From the NCBI GenBank assembly GCA_002118135.1, contig BDIU01000301.1:1-64000 (forward strand): a stretch of DNA of 64,000 bases, given 5' to 3'. Below, one piece after another: positions 42,997 to 54,900 of the stretch (positions are counted from its first letter, which is position 1; the number at the start of each line of letters is the position of its first letter). The notes beneath the pieces are model-generated. The model saw only the letters and a list, made by a program, of their open reading frames with translations, did not search any database and was not told the DNA's origin. The position numbers and the translations under genes were made by a program. Source of the stretch: Trebouxia sp. TZW2008 (Eukaryota > Chlorophyta > Trebouxiophyceae > Trebouxiales > Trebouxiaceae).

Positions 42997-45900
42997 TTAC
43001 AGCTGCCTCTGCTTCAGATCATCCCTCTCAGCTATTACTGATGCTAGGCGATCCTTCAGAACCTGCGCAACATCATGAAACACAGCTCACTGATTGCACT
43101 GCAGCACAATGTTTGTCCAGCCTGATGCTGCCTGCATTGAAATCCCTGGGTTGCTAAAGCAGATTGGACTGCAAGCCATCTCTAAGTAGCAGCAACAGAG
43201 CTGTGTCAGGTGTACTGGTGATAGCGGCGTGAATGTACTTGTACAATGTCATGGTGTCTGTTCTGCTGCAACTTGCCACTGAGTGCCAAACATAGTCACC
43301 AGTTGGCTTTGCAAGGCTGACTATGTAGAGAGCTCTGACGCATCCCACCTGGGCATCTCTTGAGGCTCTGTTGGTCACAAAATCCAGCTCATACTCCATT
43401 TCCCGCACATCCCGCAGCTTGTCAAACACGCTGCAGAGCAAAAAAGAAAATGTGATTTGTATTGTTGCTGTACACGAGTCAAGCCAGGGCGCATGGCAAT
43501 ACCTCACGGCAACTCAGCTTTGTGGAGCTGTGCACCTATCGGCCACAAGTCCTAGAGAAGGCATGCGGACACTGCTGCACTTTCAATAGCACGCTGTAAT
43601 GTACATAAGAACATGCTGCCAGTAAGCAAAACCAAGAGTTGCTGACTACTTCCATTTGCATTGATGCTGCGGTGCTGCTTCTGGATGCTGCCTAGATTAT
43701 ACATGAGAGCACAAACATAGCACAAGGGCCATGTGCATGAACCTCATGAGTACAACCCTGTTTCAATAATTAAAGGGTCTGCAACACGACTGTAATGTTG
43801 TAGCAGCAGGCTTAGACATACATTGTGCCACAACAGCATACTGACTTCAGCATTGCCTAGCAACAATATTGCGGCCCCTCATGTAAACCGCATGATCCCA
43901 AGTACGCTCTTGATGCAGGACACCTAACTTAAGGATGTTCATATTGCAAGCACCGTGCAATTGAGAAAGAAAGCAATGCACTCTGACTGCAGTGGTGCTT
44001 TTTAAGGCCAGTGAAAGGAACGTTTTGTTAGTGACACATGCAGTCTTCGCATCACCAGAAGACTGCACAAGAAAAGTGCAAGAGCATCCCTCTGCATTGG
44101 TACCCACCTTGTGTCACCGCCAGCTTGGCGCAGATCCTCTTTTAGGCGGTATTGTAGCGCTGTCAGCTTCTCCTCGCGCCGCTTGCTCTTGCGCAGCTGC
44201 TGCTCCAGCTGTATACACTGAGCCTTGACTTCCTGCTCACATATAAGTCAAAGTCATGCATGCGCTGTGCCTTCACTTGCCTGCAACACTGCACACAAGC
44301 TGCAGCAGCAGCAGCAGCTGTGTCTTAGCAGCCATGCAATAACAGCACAATCTTTTTGGACCTCTCCAGTGGAACTTTGTTGCTAGACTGTTCCCCAAGA
44401 GTAGTCAGGCAAGCCAAACTGGCTGTAAGCGCGCAAATATGGAAGGAGGTGTCATTCTTGATATCAATCAAGTGTGCAGGGCATCATGAGTCTGGCACAC
44501 AACTCACCTGGACAGCTGAAGAGTCTGAGGCGGGGGGCTGCTGTTGCTGTTGCGATTGGGCAGCAACCCGCTGCTTGTCTCGATTCAAGGTAGCAACCTG
44601 GCTCTGCACCTGCTCAAGACTGCTGGTCATGTCATTGACTTGCTTGGCGGCTGCTTCCTTGGCTTGAGCTGCCTGCAACCAGCCATTCATGGGTCTCGTT
44701 ATGTTGCACAAATATGTGCAAGGCGCTGCTTGCCCTGAGTCAAGGTAGCAACCAGGCTCTGCACCTGCTCAAGACTGTTGGTCAAATTATTGACTTGCTT
44801 GGCTGCTGCTGTCTTGGCTTGAGCTGCCTGCACCTGAGTGCAATTGTTCCGGCATCTGGAGTAACATTGCTAGTAATATCAACTTAGCAGCTGAACATCA
44901 GACGAAGGTATTGCGACGCCCAGAACAAGCCCAACTGGCAAGATGTTCAGGCACACATCATGCCACAAAGACTTGATACTGCATCCCAGCTTCTGAGTAG
45001 CATTTCACAACAACTCAGCAGGAACATTGTCCATTGACACACAAGCTTTGTCAAATATACAATTTAGCCCAAATGTAAAGTTGTTTGACACACACAATGT
45101 GTCCAGTATAGAACCCACCTCAGCCGTCAAGTTCTCTGCACTCCTTTTGCTCTGCTCTAGTGCAGCCTGCAGCTGGCTGACTTGCTGGTGTAGCGTTTGC
45201 AAGTCCTGAGATGCAGCCTTGCCCTGTTGCCCAGCAGACTGAGCGCTGTCTTCCATCTGGCTCATCTTCAAGTGTGCAGCTTGCAGCGCACGCTGCACCA
45301 ACAGCATATGCCCATGTAATGTACGACTTGCAGAAGTCTGCATTGATTACGCAGCACACGGAGCAGCTAGTTTGGTGATACACGTGTTCTACAAGGCAAC
45401 TGTTGTCAGGTCTTGACTAGATATCAGCACAATGTCTGTGACAAACAGAATGTATCTGACAGGGTCAGGCTGCTGCATTGGTCTACTTCACTCATGAAGT
45501 CACCCATGACACCAGGTTGTATGCTGATGACCTAGATCTCCTACACCAGAACATGGTATATCACTTGCTGTGTACTCTGCATGCATCTTGCCACTTATCA
45601 ATTACCTGGATTTTGCTCTCATTGTTGCTGTTGTCTTCTGCCAGTTGTTTGGCATGCCTTTCTGCAGCCTGAGCCTCACCCAGGGCTTGCCGAGCTTGGG
45701 CCAGCTGCTGCTGCGTTGACTGCAGCTGAGCATCAAGCTCTGCCTTGATCGCTGAGCATCTGGCTTGCTCCTGCTTCAGGGTCTGACTGTGCTCTACCTG
45801 CATGTGTGCATTGCTGATGCATAACAATTGCTGACACAGTGACGTCAGGGGCTGTTTGACACTGGTTTTGCAGTTATCAACAGGTGCTGTGACACCTTAT

Positions 45901-48900
45901 TCTTGCTGCTGTGAGTCTAACTGTGAGTCTTGCTGTGAGCCTTGCGGCGAGTCTGGCAGTCTAAATGTGTTCTGCCTGCCTTTGAACATTGCTAATGTCA
46001 TGCAGCTCTATCTTGTGATGAGCAGCTAATTCACTGCTGCAAAGTCTGGCAGTCACATTCAGACACCTGTAGGGTCTGCCTGTGTTCGCCATGCCACCTG
46101 AATTGAGCAGTGTTGCTCCTCCTGTCTTCTCAAGAGGTATTGTACCACTGTTGTCCTACTGGTATGATCTTTCTTGCAATTGCATGTTTGTTAGCATGCC
46201 TTTTATGACCATTTCTTGCACCTAGCAGGGTCAAAAATCACTGACAAGCATGTGGTCAATGACACGTGTTGTGTTCAATCCTTCCTGCTGGTGTCTAGTG
46301 CCTCGGTTCATTGACCGCAAACATCAAGGGTCACAACACACATTGTGGTCAATTCTTGCTGTGTTCAGTGCTGATTGCTTACCTTGAGAGTAGCAAGAGC
46401 CTGGTCTTTGGCATGGCCTGCGCCAGCTCTGAGGACTTGCATTTCTCCTGCAGCTGTTTTAAGCTGAGCCTCCAGGGCAGCTAGGGCATGTTGATGCTCC
46501 AGCCCTGCCCTGTGCTGAGCCTGCTGGGCCTTGTCTAGAGCAGCTTGTATCAACTGCATCTGCACAAGCACGGAAACTCAGCTGTGAGGAATTGTATTTT
46601 GTCCGCAGCTGTTTTTAGCTGAGCCTCTGAGGCAGCTAGGGCATGTTGGTGCTCCAGCCCTGCCCTGTGCTGAGCCTGCTGGGCCTTGTCTAGTGCAGCT
46701 TGTGTTGCCTGCATCTGCACACACACAGGCAGTGAGTCCTTCCTGTCTCAAAGCCTGATACACATAATCAGGGAATTGGACACAAGGCGTCATGCAAGGC
46801 CATTAAGACAGTTGCCAGACTCATGCAATTAGCACAAACGTCATAAGGGCCCTACACATAGCCAGTGCTGTTGTAAACAGGCCCATGCAATCAGCACAAA
46901 TGTCACAAAAGACACTGTGCATTGCCAGCGCTACCAATGTCAAATCAATGCCATCATCATAGACTTCCCAAATAGCTGGATTCATTTTGTATTGATGTGT
47001 TTTGACCACCAGAGATGTCACAAGGCACTGCTCGCTGCCAATGCTCTTGAGACCTATTTGACAAATGCATTGTCAGTGTTAGTGTTAACTGATAAGGTTT
47101 TGTGCAGTACCTCAGTGGCTTGCAGAGCAGTAAGGGCGCGCTCTTGCTGCAGGCTCTGCTGTGCTGCCTCTTGACGCTGTTGTGCTGCTGCTAGCTGCTC
47201 TTGCAATGAAATGTGAACCTGCTGCTCAGCGTCCAGTTGCTGCCTTGTGCTGGCAAGAGCACCCTGCAATATGCAAGCATCTTCCTGAAAAGTCTGGGCA
47301 ATCACAAACTGTGTTTGTCAAGAAACAAGACAACCGGCAAATCAGCAGGATGCTTTTGCTGCCTTTTGGCCGATAGAATTGTTCAGTGCTTGAATAATCA
47401 TTAACTTTGCCAAGACAAAGACAAGACAACAGGATGGGTGTGCTCAAACGTACGCCGCTGCAAAACGCAATTGCTGCAGTGTCTGTAGAAATTCCTTTGT
47501 CTGTTGCAGTGTACCAGCTGTGGTGCAAGCAGATATGGCATGAAGCAATCGCTTGCATCTGTATTCATCTGTTGATTGGGTCTTAAAGCCTGCCTAGCAA
47601 ACTTCTGAAATGAATGAGTAAATGAAGCAGCTGTGTGTGATCATTCATGCAAGTGAAGCTGCATTGCGGCCTGCCATAGAATCACTGACCTGCAAGTCAG
47701 CTGCTGCTTGCTGATGTGCTTCCACCTGCTGTGCATGAGCTGCCTGCTCATGGCTGAGCTCTGCCTTGGCCTGCAACAAGCAATATCACTTTATGTCGAT
47801 TGCACATGATCTCAACTTCTACAGTTCTGGCGGTGCGCAGCGCCCAGTAAAGCTTCACAGGTTGCACGGCAGCCCCCTGTTGTCAATTCTGGCTGATTTC
47901 TGCAGGCAAGAGCCTTTGTTCCATGTTGACAGCTGGTTTTAGGGGCTTTAAGCTTCAGCGCAGCTCTACAATACCATTGATGGTGCAGAGCTTCACAGCA
48001 ACCTGAATACGTCACATGGCCGCAGGTCTGTTTGTGGCATAGCATTGAATGGACCATCAGGGGGTCATACAGACAATGGCAACAGTCAACAATATACCTG
48101 ATGTCTGAAAAATGAAAATACACCCATCAGTCTACAAAACAAACGTAATATAGTGCACAGCCTGCAAGGGCACGTGCAGGGAGGGAGTCCTGCTGCAGTC
48201 TTTGCTTCAGTGCAAGGCAATCTTACTTGGGCAACAGCAGCTTCCAAACTGCCTCTCTGCTCTTCTGCTGTCGCTATTGCAGCATTGTGATGGCTTTGGG
48301 CACTGGACAACTCATCCGCAGCCTCGGCAAGCTGTTGTGAAGTTGAAGCCACCTCTGCCTGTGCTGCCTGCAGGAGACAGTCATGAGTTTTTCAAATTGC
48401 TTTTTTGATGTTCTGCTGCAGCAGTTTGATAGCTTTGAGCACTGGCCAATTCCTCTACAGCCTTGGCAAGCTGTTCTGAAGTCAAATCCATCTCTGCTTG
48501 CGCTGCCTGCAGTAGCCAGGCATGAGTTCCCACATTGCTTCTCTGCTGCTGCAGCAATGAGATGGCATTAGGCACTTACCACCTCATCTTTGGCCTTGGA
48601 ATTCTGTCTTGAAGTCGAAGTCACTTCTGATTGTGCTGCCTGCAGCAGCCAGTCATGAATCTGTTGAAACCACTGAGTGCTTGAACTGCTTGCCAAGACT
48701 GGCAAAGACAATGGCCCAAGCCAGGCAAGGAATAGAGAAGCGTTAAGGGGTCTGCAGCTCATGTGGTACACACTCGTCCTGACTGAGGCGCCATTTGCAT
48801 CATATACAAAGGCTTGAAACTGTTGACAAGAATATTGAACATTGTGCTGGCTTTCATATGCCACTCAAGCTGCTGGAAGTGTGATGCATAGAGCCGCGAA

Positions 48901-51900
48901 CCAAATTTGTGATTTCTGTGATACTGCATTGCAAGCCAACATACAACAGCTCAGCAAAGAGTCATACACTTTACAGAGACAGACAGGCACTCTACTGAGC
49001 ACACCTGAAGCTCTGCAGAGACTGCATCCAGCTGCTGCTGATGCGCGTTTGGCTGAGCCAGCTTATCAACAAACTCAGTCAACAGCAGCTTGACAACGGG
49101 ACATAAATATGGCAGAGACAGACAGCTATCAGGTGCATGTACCTGAAGCTCTGCAGAGACTGCATCCAGCTGCTGATGCTGTTCTTCCTTTTGCTTGCCC
49201 AGCTTGTCAGCAAACTCCTTCCACTGTTCAGCACTGTCCACAGCCTCCTGATGACGAGCGTCCCACTCAGCATCACTTGCTTCTCGCTCCTGTTTGCTGC
49301 TTTCAAGGGCTGCCTGTGAAACACAGGGCAAGAAAAGTAAATACAGGATCAGTTGAGAAGCCGGAAAGACCCAGAACTGTCAGCATTTGCCACCACGTTT
49401 AATTATGTCCCTTGTACAGCCCTAGCTCATTGCTTTCCATTGCTACCATTTGATCAGTATGTTGACAAGAAGCCAACTTGGACACTTTACACAGGCACAG
49501 GCAGCTGCAGTGGCAGGATGAGTCTGTGTGTACCTTGAGTGTGGTTTCACTGGCTTGCAGAGTGCTGACGTCAGCCTCAGCTGCATCTAGACGCTGCTGT
49601 GCACTGTCCAGCTGCTGCCTCAGTGAACTGATTTGCACATTGGACTCATCAATGACCACTTCCAGCTCATTGATGCTTGCCTGCATGCACAAGGCTTTTG
49701 TGAATTGCTGCTTTGATAGCATGACTGCAAGGCTTGCAGAGCGCTGACATCAGCCTCGGCTGCATCTAGACGCTGCTGTGCACTTCTTAGATGCTGTCTC
49801 AGTGAATTGCATTGAACGACTCGTCAATGACCAGTCGATGCTTGCCTGCATGCACAGGTCCTTTGTGATTTGCTGCTTTGATGACATGACTGTGAGGCTG
49901 GCAGACTGCTGACATAAGTCTCAGCTGCATCCAGACGCTGCTGTGCAGGGTCAAGCTGCTGTTTAAGTGAATTGAGTTGCACATTGGAGTCATCAATGAC
50001 CACTCCTAGCTTATTGATGCTTGGCTGCATCCACAAGGCCCTTATCATTAGGTGCTTCGATAGCATGACTGCAAGGCTTGCAGAGTGCTGACGTCAGCCT
50101 CAGCTGCATCCAAGCGCTGCTGTGCACTGTTCAGCTGCTGCGTCAGTGAACCGAGCTGCATATTGGAGTCATCAATGACCACTTCTAGCTCAATGATGCT
50201 TGCCTGCATGCATCATGACATGCGCACTGCAAGCATGGATGCAGATGAGTTTCCAGGCAGCCCTGGAAAGGTCTTGCAAGCAGTTGCCCTTGCATTTTGT
50301 TGTTGGCTAAGCCAACACCCTACCAGCGGACATGATGCATGCACAGTGACGAGTTGAGTTGCTGCTCTGCTAGCATGACTGTGAGGCTTGCGAGCAAAAC
50401 AGGCAGGCCAGCTTGCTTTGCCATGTTTGCAACCAGAGTGATCCTATGGTCCTGGATCAGTCTCCATCAAACTGAAGGCAGCGACCCAGGTGTTAAACGC
50501 CTCTAGAGCCGCTGCTTATCTGCAGCTAGGGTCCGAGGCAATGCTGGATTGTGAGGCGTACACATTTGCCAGATTCAACACAACCAAAACCCGCCAGTCA
50601 GTGGGGCTGCTTGCATTGTGGCAAGATGAAATCTGGCTGATGCAAATACCATGCTCACTCGGGCCTGGACCTAGGCAAAGCCTGGCACATCTTGGCGTTT
50701 GCCGTCTGTGAGCAAATGCATCAGCAGCTGATGCATATCAGAGCAAACATGCAGCGCCTGTGAAGATGCATGTATCAGTACCTGCAGCTCTTGGCTCAAG
50801 TCACTGGTCTGATTAAGAGCAGTCTTGGTGTGGGTCAGCTCATTTTCCACCCGAGCGTGATCAGCCTGAGCCTGAGACAGCTCAGCAGTGAGCTTCTGGC
50901 ACTGACCCTGCTCAGCCTCGTAACTCGCCTTTGCGGCTTGAGTCTCCATCTCAAGCTCGTTGAGCTGAGCCTCAATCTGTTGTTGGTACTCTAGGCTATC
51001 TGCCAGCTCTGCTTGAATGGCCGTGTGCTTCTGTGTGAGCTCTGACAGCTGCTGCTGGTGGCCTTGCAGCGCTGCGTCAGTTGTTGACAGCCGCACTTCT
51101 AATGCACCCTTCTCAGCTACCAACAGCTCCTGCATAGGAGCATGCTGTCTTGGCAAGTGAAAGTACACTGAGCAAGGCAGACCTTGACAGATCATCTGCT
51201 TTGCATTGCACCGTGGTCAACTTTGGTAGCTGCTGCTGGTGGCCATGCAGTGCTGCGTCACCGGTGGACAGCCGCACTTCTAATGCACCCTTCTCAGCTA
51301 CCCACAGCTCCTGCATAGGAGCATGCTGTTGTGGCAAGTGAAAGCACACGGGGCAAGGCGGGTCTCAACAGGCAATCTGGTGTGCATGACACCGGTGTCA
51401 GTGTTGACAGCTGCTGCTGGTGGCCTTGCAGAGCTGCGTCACTGGTAGACAGCCGCACTTCCAACTCGCCCTCCCAGATACCAACAGCTTCTGCATGAAC
51501 ACATGTTGCCTTGGCAGTGGAACACAATGAACCCAACAGCCCACAGGAGTCAATACTGCCCAGCATGATGACGAGAGATCCTGTGAGTAGAAGCCACACA
51601 GGCAGTCAAAGGTATGGCAAGTGGTGGATGGCTTTGCAGTGATGTGTCACTAGATGACAGTCACAGGTACAAGGCGCCTTTGTGAGCCACAAACAGCTCT
51701 TGCATAGGCAATGCTCTGTCGGCATTTGAAATGTGCCATGTGATGCTGGGCCTTGTCGTGCAATTTGGCCTGCAATGCACTGCTATAGGACGCTGGCACG
51801 TTTGAGAAAGCTGCTTTGCGTATGACAAATTGCAGAAATCCTGTCACAGAGCTAGTCTTGTGCCAGCTCAACTTGTGCCTATGCTTTGCTGCATTATGCA

Positions 51901-54900
51901 GTTGCAGCACTGATTATTGGTATGGCACTGATCTGGGCTGAAGACGCACTGTCCTTACTGTAACGCTAAAAGCAAGCCAGTCATGTGAGATCAGGACATG
52001 AGCCCACACACACCCCTCGCAGCTGTGTGATCTATCATCAACATTCACACTGACCTGGGCTGCAGATGCAGTGGCTTTGTCCTCTTCTAGCTGGAACTTG
52101 ACGTTGGACAGCTCCTCAGCGTTTGTACGCAATTGCTGTGTCAGCTGGTCAATCTCTGGCAGCCGTGCCTGCACAGCACTCAAGGTCACATGTGCTAAAA
52201 ACAAAGTATAATTTTTCAGCTTGGACCTGTCGATGACACACAGCTGCAATGCTCAGGCATGACTGGTTGACACTCATCACAACCAGTCACATGGATGTTG
52301 CACTGCTCTTGAATCAGCCACATTGCGGTTTGGATGCCCCAAAAGGCAACTTTAGTCTTTGTCTATGATGCCACTGTGTTCAAGTACCGACAGCTTGCAG
52401 CATATGTCATGGCACTTCAGGCAATATGCCAAACCTCATGTTGACAATGCTTGCCAAGTTTTTGGCATTGCTAGACCTGCAAGGAAATCAGGTGTTCGTC
52501 ATACCTCAGCAGCTGCTTTGCTTTCCTCCGTTGACTGCAGAGTGGTCTGCAGTCGAGCCACGGCTACTGTGGATGCCTCATGCTGCTCACTGAGAGCAGA
52601 GTGAGCCTCAGTCAGGCCTGCTAGCTGCTGCTGCAGGGCATCTCTGCTTGAGAATGCCTCCTGTAATTCGCTTCCCTTGGTCTCAGCATCTGACCTGCAC
52701 AGCAACACCAAGAACGAGCTTTGTGCTGTATGCCACAAACTGAACGAGAACATGCACGGTGCTCAGGGAGGGCAGCGTGAGCCTCAGTCAGGCTTGCTAG
52801 CTGCTGCTGCAGGTTGTTTCGATTGATGACACCATTCTGTAGCTCACTTCCCTTTGTCTTAGCATCTGACCTGCACAGCAACAGCAAGAACCAGCTTTGT
52901 GCCAAGTTTCACAAAATTGGACAGGAACATGCATGCTGCTCAGTGAGGGCAGAGCGAGCCTCACTCAGGCTTGCTAGCTGTTGTTCCAGGCTTTCTCTGC
53001 TTGAGGCCACCTCCCTTGCTCTCAGCATCTGACCTGCACAGCAACAGGCGAAGCAAGCGTTGTGCTGGGTCGTTGAACAGCAACATGCATGCTGCTCAGT
53101 GAGGGCAGAGCAAGCCTCAGTCAGGCTTGCTAGCTGCTGCTGCGGGTTGTTTTTGCTTGGTAACACCATTCTGTAGCTCACTTGCCTTTGCCTAAGCATC
53201 TGACCTGCACAGCAACAGCAAGAACCAGCTTTGTGCCAAGTGTCACAAAACCTGAACAGGAACATGCATGCTGCTCAGTGAGGGCAGAGCAAGCCTCACT
53301 CAGGCTTGCTAGCTGTTGTTGCAGGCTGTCTCTGCTTGAGGCCACCTCCATTAGCTCGCGTCCCTTGCTCTCAGCATCTGACCTGCACAGCAACAGGTGA
53401 AGCAAGTGTTGTGCTGTGTCGCTGAAGAGGAACATGCAGGCTGCTCAGTGAGGGCAGAGCCAGCCTCAGTCAGGCTTGCTAGCTGTTGTTGCAGGGCATC
53501 TCTACTTGAGAACGCTTCCTTTCCCTGGTTTTCCATTGTGTCAGCATCTGACCTGCACGGCAACAACAAGAACCGGCTTTCTGCTTCGTACTTCAATCAG
53601 GTAGCACTGTTGGCTAATGATGCCCTGCTAACGCTGTGCTGAGCTGTGCTGGAAAACATGGCCTGCGATTTTCAGCAACATCTATGACTGTGTAATGCAA
53701 GCTTGTCACACGTCTGCTTGAGCTTGCGGCTGCTGTAGGGATATGCCACCCAAGCTGCCATGAGCGCAAGGTGTTGACAATTGTTACACTGTTTCATGCT
53801 GATGTGGGGTTTGCAAACAGGAGATGCAGCTGCTGCCAATAATTTGCAAACTTATCTGCTTCTGCATTCTGCTGCAACATATTGACAGAAACTTGTGTCC
53901 GGTGACGCAAAATGGGTGGCATGCCTGGCATCATCATGCGCTTGGGTCATGTCAGCCAGCTGCTGCTCCAAGCCAGCCAGCTGAGCAGACAGCTCATCCC
54001 TCTCTTGCATCAGCTCCGCTCCTGCCTTTTGGGCTTCCTTTAGCTCCTCTGTGGTGCTTTCACACTCACCTGCATACCAATGGGTTTCAAGCGACTGTGT
54101 TGACTGTATCACACAGCATTGATGACAGAACAACCATCTTGCATCAGCTCAGCTCCTGCCTTTTGGGCTTCCTTGAGCACCTCTGTAATGCATACTCACC
54201 TGCATACCAATGTATGTCAACAGAATGTGTTGACTGTATCACAGAGCATGGGTGACAGATTGACCATCTTGCATCAGCTCAGCTCCTGCCTTTTGGGCTT
54301 CCTTCAGCACCTCTGTAATGCATACTCACCTGCATACCAATGTATGTCAACAGACTGTGTTGACTGTATCACAGAGCATGGGTGACTGATTGACCATCTT
54401 GCATCAGCTTAGCTCCTGCCTTTCGGGCTTCCTTCAGTTCCTCTGTGGTGCTATCACACTCACCTGCATAGCAATGTATGTCAAAATACCATACTGACTT
54501 TGTCACAGAGCAGCAGTGCCAGAGTGACCATGTTGCCTTGCCTCAGCTCCTGCCTCATGGGGCTTTTTCAGCTCCTCTATGGTGCTGTCACACTCTCCTG
54601 CATGCCTAGCTTGGTCAGTACATAGCTTTAAGCTTGTTAAGTGTAGTGACGGCATGATGAGCTGCAGCTTCTACTGCTCGTCTCCAAATGTTCCAGTTTG
54701 TCAAAGGTATCTGGGCATGCAAGAGGCTGAATGATTTTGTGTCAGAGTAAAGTTGACAGACGGAGCCATGCAATCTGCAGAACCCTATCACAAATTCACT
54801 TGGAAGCAAGCAAAGCATAGCACCACAGCTTGACCTGCATCCTAAGTCTGTGCTGAGCCACTATGTGTCAGCTATAGCAGCAACGCAAGACAGCAACCTG

